A stretch of DNA of 64,000 bases, taken from contig JAZKEF010000011.1 of the NCBI GenBank assembly GCA_040387195.1, positions 62,001 to 126,000 on the forward strand, written 5' to 3'. Numbering within the stretch: the first letter of the stretch is position 1; every line of letters begins with the position of its first letter. The notes below the pieces were generated by a model that was not told the DNA's origin, did not search any database, and saw only the letters and a program-made list of their open reading frames with translations. The DNA is from UKL13-3 sp040387195. Its GTDB lineage: Bacteria; Bacteroidota; Bacteroidia; UKL13-3. The translations under genes and the position numbers were made by a program. Of the stretch, positions 27,789 to 35,027 are shown one piece after another.

Positions 27789-29161
27789 GTAAGAAATATT
27801 TCCTCCTACTGATAGTGGTTGTTTGCTCATGTACTGTATCATGGGCCCAACCCGATGCTACCCTTCCTTCACTGAGAAGAGTTTACCAATCAACATATTT
27901 TAATCCCGGATTTGTACCTAAATACAGGTTTAGTGTGGGCATTCCGATTTTGTCTAACTTTTATCTTAACAACTCTCGTACAGGTTTTACCTTGCAGGAT
28001 GTGATTGACTGTAAGGATGAGGAGGGACTCGTAGACCTGAATAAGTTTTATGATAAAATAGATGAAGATGGTATTGCTATCAATACGCTCATTCAAACAG
28101 ATATATTTCATGTGAGCTTCCCGATCAGAAAATACCAGATTGGAATTAACAGCAGCATCAAGACCCAGACCACGCAGGCATTCAGCAAGCAGTTTATTGG
28201 TTTTTTGACGCAGGGCAACGGTTATTTTAAAGGCCAAACTGCTGAGTTTAAGGGATTGGATTTTTTCAACGTTTCTTATTTGGAAAACGGAATCTCAGTT
28301 GCACGCCAGTTCAGGAAATTCTCGGTCGGGGTAAGGGTTAAATATTTGCAGGGTATTGCGGTAACCGAAACATCCGACTTGCGGTTTTCAGTGACCACTT
28401 CTCAAAATGCTTACGACTCCTTAACGGTGAAGTCGGGTGGAAAAGTAAATACTTCAAATGTTCCATTGCTGGTTGATAGTGTGACCGGTAAGGTAGCCAA
28501 CAAAAAAGATAAAGAGTTTGATGCGGCCGACCTCACCGCTTTTCAAAACAACGGTTATGCAATCGACTTCGGGTTTACCTACCAGGTACTTCCCCGGTTA
28601 ATGGTTCATGGATCGGTAATGGATTTGGGTAGTATTACCTGGAACAGCAGGCCTTATAATTATACACTGGTAAATGCCGATGTAACCCTGGGCGGTTTTA
28701 CTAACGACCAGCTTAATAACAATGAAGATCGTGCAAATTATACCGATAGTATTGTAGGCTTACTTAAAGAAGCAACCGTTACCGAAAAATCATTCAGCAC
28801 CAAGTTACGGTCACGTTACTTTGCCGGTGCCGATTGGGATCTTACCTTCCGCGACCGTGTCGGGTTTTTGTTCCAGGGACAAAGTCTCCCTTCATCCTTT
28901 TATACAGCCTATACCTTTAGCTATACGCGCAGGTTTGGCGTTAACTGGGATGTGACGGCAAACTACACGCGCCTCAATGGTTTCGCAAATAATATCGGAT
29001 TGGGAACGTCTATCAAAATGGGAGCTTTTCAGTTTTATATCGTGCAGGATGATATCATGTTTTACATGAAACCCAATACTTCTCAAACACTCTATTTACG
29101 TTTTGGATTAAACCTGGTTTGGAGCGAAAAAACAGGATCCAAACTAAGCGGCAGGGACTAA
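27785..29161 (+). CDS. DUF5723 family outer membrane protein
   Basis: A 458-residue protein with a signal peptide (to SWAQ) followed by the DUF5723 opening SLRRVYQSTYFNPGFVP and a beta-barrel similar to PorP/SprF-like and FadL-like Bacteroidota proteins. Its ATG lies inside the end of the preceding lipoprotein gene (four-base overlap). No enzymatic motif. A structural or export-associated outer-membrane role is inferred from fold and context. Confidence 0.85.
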   Translation: MSKKYFLLLIVVVCSCTVSWAQPDATLPSLRRVYQSTYFNPGFVPKYRFSVGIPILSNFYLNNSRTGFTLQDVIDCKDEEGLVDLNKFYDKIDEDGIAINTLIQTDIFHVSFPIRKYQIGINSSIKTQTTQAFSKQFIGFLTQGNGYFKGQTAEFKGLDFFNVSYLENGISVARQFRKFSVGVRVKYLQGIAVTETSDLRFSVTTSQNAYDSLTVKSGGKVNTSNVPLLVDSVTGKVANKKDKEFDAADLTAFQNNGYAIDFGFTYQVLPRLMVHGSVMDLGSITWNSRPYNYTLVNADVTLGGFTNDQLNNNEDRANYTDSIVGLLKEATVTEKSFSTKLRSRYFAGADWDLTFRDRVGFLFQGQSLPSSFYTAYTFSYTRRFGVNWDVTANYTRLNGFANNIGLGTSIKMGAFQFYIVQDDIMFYMKPNTSQTLYLRFGLNLVWSEKTGSKLSGRD

Positions 29162-29199
29162 TAATTGTAAAAACTGCAACTGCCTAATCATATCTACTC

Positions 29200-29787
29200 G
29201 TGAACATCAAACTGCTGGTTATGCTTCCGCTTATAATCTTTTTGGGATGTACCAAAGAGCCGGAAACCATCGTTGAAACGGTTACGAAAGTTGATACCGT
29301 TTACATAACAAAAACAGATACCATTCGCCTTACCGAGTACATCAATGACTCAACTACCACAGTTATCCTTACCCGCCATGCCGAAACTACCGGCATTGGA
29401 ACAGATCCTGTATTGAGTGTTGCAGGACAGGCACGGGCAACAGAACTGGCAAGAATCCTGCACACTACCTCTGTAAGTGCCGTTTATGCTACAGACTATA
29501 ACCGAACCAAAGAAACAGCAGCACCTGTAGCTGTAAAAAACACAGTAGCAACTAAGCTATACGATCCCGCTAAACTTACCCAGTTGGCCGATTCCATCAT
29601 ACTGCTCTACCGTAATAAAGTGGTGTATGTTGCCGGCCACTCCAATACTACCAATGTGCTCATCAATACCTTTATCGGAAGTTCCGTATACGGTGTGATT
29701 CCAGAAACAGAATATGATAACCTTTACATCGTAAACGTATCCGCTAAAGGAAACGCAAAGGTGATTCATTTGAAGTATGGGGAGTGA
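29200..29787 (+). CDS. Histidine-phosphatase-superfamily lipoprotein
   Basis: A 195-residue lipoprotein with lipobox IFLGC (Cys17) followed by a phosphoglycerate-mutase-like domain. The catalytic motif is LTRHAE (Arg-His pair, about 59-60), the mid motif is YATDYNRTKETA, and the second histidine is in VAGHSNTTN. Such enzymes are small-molecule phosphatases. The start is GTG at 29200; the next in-frame ATG (residue 8) would cut into the signal. Last gene of the plus-strand envelope group. Confidence 0.87.
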   Translation: MNIKLLVMLPLIIFLGCTKEPETIVETVTKVDTVYITKTDTIRLTEYINDSTTTVILTRHAETTGIGTDPVLSVAGQARATELARILHTTSVSAVYATDYNRTKETAAPVAVKNTVATKLYDPAKLTQLADSIILLYRNKVVYVAGHSNTTNVLINTFIGSSVYGVIPETEYDNLYIVNVSAKGNAKVIHLKYGE

Positions 29788-29792
29788 GGCTT

Positions 29793-29810
29793 TCCCGATA
29801 GCTATTGGGA
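29793..29810. repeat. Short palindromic repeat, CCCGATAGC type
   Basis: TCCCGATAGCTATTGGGA is an almost perfect palindrome (one G-T pair). A related palindrome, TCCGATAGTTATCGGA, lies in the composite repeat near 40244. I recall such elements as common in Bacteroidota intergenic regions. Confidence 0.5.
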
Positions 29811-29872
29811 CTCAGCCACCTGCTCCTCTGTTTTAGTTATAGTTTGCTCTATTTGCATACTGTCTACATTCT

Positions 29873-31042
29873 TTATTGCATACTTGTTCCTTTGTGTACC
29901 GAAGTAGTAAGCCTCCGCATCAATACTTCCAGCGGACCTGTAATGAATTTTCTTAGGTACAGCTGCGTAACCAGCAATTGAAGGATAAATACTCCCAGCG
30001 CTACCAATAAATTGGAAACAGGTGTGGTATGGTAATACCAGGAGAGTCCGGCATTGGTAAACAGAAAACAACACACAACGGATTGAAAGAAATAATTGCT
30101 CAGGGAGAGCCTTCCCATATCGGCAATATATTGTACAAGTTTTTGCAATACCCGCAAATGGTATACGCCCAACAGCAGTGCGACATATATAAAAATGGAA
30201 ATGGGTATGAACAGTGCATGGAGTGAAAAGAACAGTTCGTGAGGTAACAGCTTATTGTAGCCCAGAAAAAAATAGCTCAAAAAAGCAATAGCATACACAA
30301 CACAACCAACGAGTATCCATAACATTCGTTTTTTATAAAGCACATAATTGTACTGGAGTTGGCTACGCCCCATTACATACCCAACAATGATGCAGGATAA
30401 TGCAGTGCGCTGCCAAAGCAGGTTGAATGCATTGTAGGAAAGGTATTCCCGGACACGGGCAATACTCATTTCCGTAAAGGTTCCCGACTGGTATGTCTGG
30501 GTAAGACTTTCGGGAGTGTAATACTGACGAATGCCTTCTTCATATTCATGGAACATGAGTTTAAAAGGAGTACTTAAAAATAAAAGTGTTGGAATAAGAA
30601 AGATAACAGCCGCAATCCACAAGAGTACTTTATTGGAAAGTCGCATCAGAGGATAAAACAGTAAAGAGAGTACTCCATAAATAAGCAGGATATCGCCCCA
30701 GAAAAATAAGAGGATGTTGAGCACACCTAATCCCATAAATACCAAACTTCGTTTCACAAAATATTTTCCAAATGAGTGTTCCTGCTCCGCAAAACGTTCC
30801 TGCTGAATGGCAATGCTCACTCCGAATACCAGCGCAAAAACGCCTACAAACCGTTGTTCGAACAGCAATGCACTTAAGCCCATCATCAGCTCATCAAAAG
30901 GCGATGTGAAAAAGGTGGTCCAAGTAGCATACCCGATGAAGGAAGTGCTGAACACCCAAACATTCACCACCAGAATGCCGAATAAGGCGCAACCGCGCAA
31001 AAAGTCGATAACCGGAAGACGGGTGGATGAAGTTGTTTGCAT
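29873..31042 (-). CDS. DUF418 domain membrane protein
   Basis: A 389-residue polytopic membrane protein with about ten helices. Family features: RLPVIDFLRGCALFGILVVN at the start, ALLFEQRFVGVFALVFGVSIA, and the closing region SLSNYFFQSVVCC followed by GPLEVLMRRLT. DUF418 proteins are uncharacterised; they resemble acyltransferase-3-like membrane proteins. ATG 31042 starts MQTTSSTRLPVIDFL; the longer frame to 31150 would run through a dispersed repeat and is rejected. Confidence 0.92.
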   Translation of the reverse strand: MQTTSSTRLPVIDFLRGCALFGILVVNVWVFSTSFIGYATWTTFFTSPFDELMMGLSALLFEQRFVGVFALVFGVSIAIQQERFAEQEHSFGKYFVKRSLVFMGLGVLNILLFFWGDILLIYGVLSLLFYPLMRLSNKVLLWIAAVIFLIPTLLFLSTPFKLMFHEYEEGIRQYYTPESLTQTYQSGTFTEMSIARVREYLSYNAFNLLWQRTALSCIIVGYVMGRSQLQYNYVLYKKRMLWILVGCVVYAIAFLSYFFLGYNKLLPHELFFSLHALFIPISIFIYVALLLGVYHLRVLQKLVQYIADMGRLSLSNYFFQSVVCCFLFTNAGLSWYYHTTPVSNLLVALGVFILQLLVTQLYLRKFITGPLEVLMRRLTTSVHKGTSMQ

Positions 31043-31126
31043 GCTGCAAGGTAAAAAAAGGGGAGGAAGAATGTTAATTATGTTGAGTGTGTAATCTACT
31101 GATGTGTTAAATGTTAAAAGGCAATG

Positions 31127-31146
31127 TTGACTGAGCGGAGTCGAAG
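31127..31146 (+). repeat. Dispersed 20-bp repeat, copy 1
   Basis: TTGACTGAGCGGAGTCGAAG; an identical copy lies at 32491-32510. Both are upstream of minus-strand genes. Confidence 0.7.
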
Positions 31147-31211
31147 CCAACAGTTGATGGGGGAGTTGTGAATGATGGTGTGTATGTAATTATGTTCTTT
31201 GTTGTGGAAAA

Positions 31212-31307
31212 ATCAGCGCAATCTGCGAGATCAGTGGGAGATAATTGCTGCGACTTTTCACTGTCTTCGGGGAAGGGTTGCCCGCTGATCTCGCAGATGC
31301 CGCTAAT
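31212..31307. repeat. Inverted intergenic repeat (CTGCGAGATCAG family)
   Basis: Arms 31212-31238 and 31281-31307 are inverted copies, 23 of 27 bases matching, around the core ATCTGCGAGATCAG. The right arm is also related on the same strand to 52908-52937 (GTTGCCCGC, then CGCAGAT, then CCGCT). No transposase is nearby, so this is a non-coding dispersed element. Confidence 0.7.
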
Positions 31308-31468
31308 GGATAGAATATTAGTTGAGCGATTTACGGGAAATTACCTCTCGCTTTCGGCTGTCAAACAACGGTATGGGGTTGTTTTTTTTGCTGTAATTTC
31401 TTGATTGTATTATAGATGTAATTTTGGTACGAGAGTGGTGTGGCGACCCATAAACAACTATGTACCGA

Positions 31469-31776
31469 CATATGGTTGACTATACCTCAACATATGGTTG
31501 ACTATACCTCAACATATGGTTGACTATACCTCAACACATGGTTGACTATACCCCAACATATGGTTCACCATACCTCAACATATGGTTCACTATACCCAAC
31601 CATATGGTTCACTATACCCCGGCATATGGTTGACTATACCCAAACATATGGTTCACCATACCTCAACATATGGTTGACTATACCCCGACATATGGTTGAC
31701 CATACCTCAACACATGGTTGACTATACCCCGACATATGGTTGACTATACCCCGACATATGGTTGACTCCAAACCCC
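31469..31776. repeat. 22-bp tandem repeat array, about 14 units
   Basis: Fourteen units start exactly every 22 bases from 31469 to 31755. The consensus is CATATGGTTSACYATACC followed by four variable bases (mostly YCRA). Units differ only by substitutions, mainly T/C at position 3, G/C at 10, T/C at 13 and the last four; there are no insertions or deletions. The 14th unit decays in its second half, and a degenerate half-unit precedes the first. The period breaks any reading frame, and most frames meet stops, so it is not coding. It lies between the starts of the DUF418 gene's upstream region and the methyltransferase stop at 31784. Confidence 0.95.
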
Positions 31777-31783
31777 GATATAA

Positions 31784-32413
31784 CTAAAAATCCGCAATCA
31801 GTATCGTATGTTCTTCCATGGAACCATCCGCCTTTTGAAAGGGGATTTTGATTACATCCGGTTGACTGAACCCATTTATGATAAGTTGTTGTATGACCCA
31901 ATCCAATGTATAATATTCAAAGTACATGCGGTCGCCACGGCTGTTGGTTTGGTAGCCCGATTGTTCGGGTGTGCCTTCCATAAAACTAAGATACAGCGTT
32001 CCTTTATCCTGTAACAAATGAGCCATATTCTTAAATAGCTTCTCGCTGTCGGTTACTGAAAGATAGGGTAAACAAAAGCCGCAGATGATACCATCATATT
32101 TGGAAGTCAGTTGGTTGATGTCTCTGCAATCCATTACACTGACAGCAATACTTGGATTGTTTTGTTTGGCAAGTGCTACCATATTGGGAGCAATGTCAAT
32201 GGCATCAATCCTGAAGTCGGGCCTGCGGGATACGATGTATTTGGTGATGTTGCCCGGACCGCAACCTATTTCCAAAATGTGTGCATTGGGTTTGGTAACA
32301 GTTTCACAAAAAGTATCATAGGTTTGGTTATAGATGTTAAGGTCCATAAAACGCTCCTGGTAGAAGTCGGCTACCTTATTCCAAGTTTCAGCTGTTTCTT
32401 TTTGGTGGTCCAT
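31784..32413 (-). CDS. Class I SAM-dependent methyltransferase
   Basis: A 209-residue methyltransferase. Motif I is ILEIGCGPGNIT, motif II ends IDAIDIAPNMV, and the acidic/Asp-rich motif III is SVMDCRDINQL. The overall layout is Methyltransf_11/25-like with a small-molecule substrate likely; its substrate cannot be told from sequence. ATG 32413 (MDHQKETAETWNKVADFY) is chosen over an upstream GTG. Its stop at 31784 lies eight bases beyond the 22-bp array, so the array is its immediate 3' flank. Confidence 0.9.
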   Translation of the reverse strand: MDHQKETAETWNKVADFYQERFMDLNIYNQTYDTFCETVTKPNAHILEIGCGPGNITKYIVSRRPDFRIDAIDIAPNMVALAKQNNPSIAVSVMDCRDINQLTSKYDGIICGFCLPYLSVTDSEKLFKNMAHLLQDKGTLYLSFMEGTPEQSGYQTNSRGDRMYFEYYTLDWVIQQLIINGFSQPDVIKIPFQKADGSMEEHTILIADF

Positions 32414-32434
32414 AGTTGCAAGATAGTTTTTGTA

Positions 32435-32751
32435 CACGAAGGCACGAAAGATGAATGAGGAAGAAAGGACACGAAGAATGTTAACCTACGTTGACTGAGC
32501 GGAGTCGAAGGCAACTGTTGGGTGGGAAGATGTTAATTGTGTTGAGTATGTTAATAGTGTTCTTTGAGTAATCTTGGTGCTCATTGTGGTTATTAGTCGC
32601 GGGAGGTTTCACACAGAGCGCACAGAGAAGCACAGAGGATGAGAAGTATGTTAATAGTGTTCTTTGTGTAAGCTTAGTGCTCCTTGTGGTTATTTTTTTC
32701 ACACGAAGGCACGAAAGATTAAGGAAGAAGAAAGAACACGAAGAATATTAA
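32435..32751. repeat. Intergenic nest of dispersed repeats
   Basis: The 390-base gap between the methyltransferase and the DinB gene has no protein gene. It holds three repeat types: a 48-bp pair (32546-32593 and 32646-32693, exactly 100 bases apart, 44 of 48 identical), a 50-bp pair beginning CACGAAGGCACGAAAGAT (32435-32484 and 32702-32751), and the 20-bp element at 32491-32510. CACAGAG and CACGAAG tandem-like words fill the rest. Confidence 0.75.
32491..32510 (+). repeat. Dispersed 20-bp repeat, copy 2
   Basis: Identical to 31127-31146 (TTGACTGAGCGGAGTCGAAG) and in the same orientation. Confidence 0.7.
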
Positions 32752-32775
32752 TTATGCTAGTTTATCAACACTCTT

Positions 32776-32810
32776 AAATCCGAAATCACACATCCGAACT
32801 CCGAAATCAT
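32776..32810. repeat. AATCCGAAATC-type repeat overlapping the DinB stop codon
   Basis: Three tandem-like words (ATCCGAAATC, ATCCGAACTC, CGAAATCAT). The same words form the arms of the inverted repeat at 40127-40315. This copy covers the stop codon of the next gene (32807-32809). Confidence 0.55.
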
Positions 32811-33340
32811 TTCCATCCGTTTCGTTCTTTCAATGTGGTGATATGCGCGAGGTGATGGTTGCTGTGCCATGCATACAATCCAATGATTTCATCCAGCCTG
32901 AATATTTTGCCATGTTCGGGGTGAATGAATGTTCTCGATAGATCCTCATCAGAAAAGGTGCGGAGTAAGTTAACCCAGCGTGCATGTATTCCTGTAATTA
33001 TTTGCAGGGATGATTCAATAGGCATGCTGCTATCGGGTAGCTCTGCCCAGCTTGCTTCAAGGTATGGTTTAACTGTTGGCGTTTCTTCAGTAAGTGCCAG
33101 CTTGAACCGTATAAAAGCATTCATATGGCTATCGGCTAAATGATGAACCACCTGCCTGATGGTCCAACCATCCGGTCTGTAGTGGGTATCCAGTTGCTCG
33201 TTTGTTAAGTTAGTTACTTCATTGCTTAAGCTGCTTGGTAATGCCGCGAGGGTAGCTATCCATTCGGTGAGTAGAGCAGGAGTGATGGTTGCCGGTTTTG
33301 AGTATTTACCGATTGGGAATTTTAGAGTCTCAATGTTCAT
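32807..33340 (-). CDS. DinB-fold protein, YfiT-type putative metal-dependent hydrolase/transferase
   Basis: A 177-residue four-helix DinB-superfamily protein. The three metal-binding histidines are visible: VHHLADSHMN and WHSNHHLAHI, with the YfiT-like opening LKFPIGKYSKP and the RPDGWTIRQVVHHLAD block. Homologues are annotated as YfiT/bacillithiol transferase or metal-dependent hydrolase; this lineage need not use bacillithiol, so only the fold and the metal site are asserted. Length fits the family. ATG at 33340. Confidence 0.93.
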   Translation of the reverse strand: MNIETLKFPIGKYSKPATITPALLTEWIATLAALPSSLSNEVTNLTNEQLDTHYRPDGWTIRQVVHHLADSHMNAFIRFKLALTEETPTVKPYLEASWAELPDSSMPIESSLQIITGIHARWVNLLRTFSDEDLSRTFIHPEHGKIFRLDEIIGLYAWHSNHHLAHITTLKERNGWK

Positions 33341-33734
33341 GGCGTCAGTTTGTTGAGTAAATGAAATTCAAGATAATTATTTGTGCTGAATTCGCGCTTC
33401 AACTATTAATTTTTTAATACTCGAGCAGGTGGTGTTTTAGCTTTCACAGTGCAATGCTCGCTTTTTCCTTTGCAACTAAATTCACTTAAACCGCTAAGAA
33501 CACAAAGCAAGCACAACGAACACAAAGAAATTCTGCCATAGTGAACTTTGTGCTTGCTTTGTGAACCTGGTGGTAAAGCTGAAATGTCATTAAACCCAAA
33601 GTCCTTTTTAATTTTAGATACTACATTTTGCTGTTCTTTGGTTTAAATGATTCCAAGAGAACCGCAAAACCGCAAAATAAGAAATGTAAAACCGCAGAAG
33701 TTATGCAGATGAAGGGTGTTTATTCAACAAGCGT
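33341..33734. other. Gene-free region with an inverted repeat
   Basis: About 390 bases with no coding frame of interest. The only structure is a perfect 16-bp inverted repeat, CACAAAGCAAGCACAA at 33501-33516 and its complement at 33548-33563, set in CACAAAG-type words. Confidence 0.6.
33501..33563. repeat. Perfect 16-bp inverted repeat with CACAAAG words
   Basis: Arms 33501-33516 and 33548-33563 are exact reverse complements separated by 31 bases. The CACAAAG word is also repeated next to the left arm. Confidence 0.7.
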
Positions 33735-35027
33735 CTAATTCACCAACTGCCCGGTCAATCTCAATAAATCCGTCTCAGCCAGTTTTAAATTATACCTGTT
33801 ACTTACCAGTCTGTAGTTTGTTTCTTCGTAGCTGCGTTGGGCTTCACGGTAATCGAGGACAGTTGATTGGCCACCTTTGTAACGTTGTTGCATCAGGTCT
33901 AAATAGTTCTGTGCGGTTTTTACGCTGGCTTCATCGTTGGTTACCTGTACTAAGGCATTGGTGTACGTTGCCCATGCCTGTTCAAAATTACTGCTTAAGC
34001 TTAAGCGAGTTTGCTGCTGACTGAGCGCTGCGTTTTTGTATTGCAGTTTGGCTACGGCTACATTGTTCGCATTTACGTTTCCGGTATACAGAGGTAAGCC
34101 TAAACTGATTCCTGCATTGGGTCCGTAGTTTTGGTTGAGCAACGTAAACCCTGCCTGGCTTTGGGTTAAGGTGTATCCGTATGCGGCATTCAAACGGATC
34201 AACGGCAACCGTACACCTTGCAATTCTTTCTGGGATTGTAAGGCTATCTCGGTGCTGTTTTGTGCCATCAATAATTCCGGGTTGTTGTTGAAAGCGGTAT
34301 CGAGTTGAGATTTTTGCAATGTTGTATTCGTTACCAAAAGTGTATCCACACCATAAACAGAATCGACAGGAAGGTTAAGCACCACATTCAAATCAGCATA
34401 GCCATTTTTAATGAGCACCTGCTGGTTGATGAGGTTTTGTTTGCGTGTATCCATATCGAGCTGGGCAAGGTATACATCCGTGTTGTTGGCCATTCCTGCA
34501 GTTACGCGCACCTGCACCAAATCATACCGTTGTTTGCTGATGTCGAGCAGTTGTTCTACTACCTTGAGGGAAGCCTGTTGTGCTACCAGGTAACTATATT
34601 TCTGTATCACATTGCTCATCATGTTTTGCACCTGTGCTTTCATGCGGTTGAAACCCATGGCTTCGAGTTCTTTCAACCGCTTACGTGTGGCAAACATGCG
34701 CATGCCGTCAAACAAGGTGTATCCCAGTGTTACGTTTGCATTCACGTTGTTGGTGAAAACATTGTCGCGTTCAATCACCGTCCCGTTAGCCAACTCTTGC
34801 TTGAGGTTGGTGAGGGAAGGGTTATCGGCTGCGTTTAGGGTAACCGAAGGCAACATACCTGCCGCACCGGCACTGTTTTGTTTGTGTGCTATTTCGGCTT
34901 CGTTGCGCGCAATCTGTATTTGCAGGTTCTTATCGAGCGCAATTCCCACTGCGTCTTGCAAGGTTATTTTCTGGGAAAAACTTGCTGTTGAAAATAACAG
35001 GAGGGTTATCAATATTCTATTATGCAT
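33735..35027 (-). CDS. TolC family outer membrane efflux protein
   Basis: A 430-residue outer-membrane factor. Signal peptide (to SFSQ), then two TolC repeats of long amphipathic helices: ITLQDAVGIALDKNLQIQIARNEAEIA opens the first (quoted in part: LQDAVGIALDKNL) and the second ends ALSQQQTRLSLSSNFEQAW; the RYKGGQSTVLDYREAQRSYEE block is typical of the second helix hairpin. It overlaps the pump gene by eight bases and is the third gene of the RND system. It gives the exit duct for substrates expelled by the pump. Confidence 0.95.
   Translation of the reverse strand: MHNRILITLLLFSTASFSQKITLQDAVGIALDKNLQIQIARNEAEIAHKQNSAGAAGMLPSVTLNAADNPSLTNLKQELANGTVIERDNVFTNNVNANVTLGYTLFDGMRMFATRKRLKELEAMGFNRMKAQVQNMMSNVIQKYSYLVAQQASLKVVEQLLDISKQRYDLVQVRVTAGMANNTDVYLAQLDMDTRKQNLINQQVLIKNGYADLNVVLNLPVDSVYGVDTLLVTNTTLQKSQLDTAFNNNPELLMAQNSTEIALQSQKELQGVRLPLIRLNAAYGYTLTQSQAGFTLLNQNYGPNAGISLGLPLYTGNVNANNVAVAKLQYKNAALSQQQTRLSLSSNFEQAWATYTNALVQVTNDEASVKTAQNYLDLMQQRYKGGQSTVLDYREAQRSYEETNYRLVSNRYNLKLAETDLLRLTGQLVN

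Noticed and set aside
31168..31404. 78-codon plus-strand frame in the repeat region
   Set aside because: It covers the inverted dispersed repeat and has no coding character.
31469..31776. CRISPR-like array
   Set aside because: There are no unique spacers; units are directly joined with a constant 22-base period. No cas gene is in the window.
31469..31776. Coding tandem repeat
   Set aside because: The 22-base period changes reading frame each unit and stops appear in the frames.
34305..34838. 177-codon plus-strand frame over the TolC gene
   Set aside because: It is antisense to a well-supported gene with no motif of its own.
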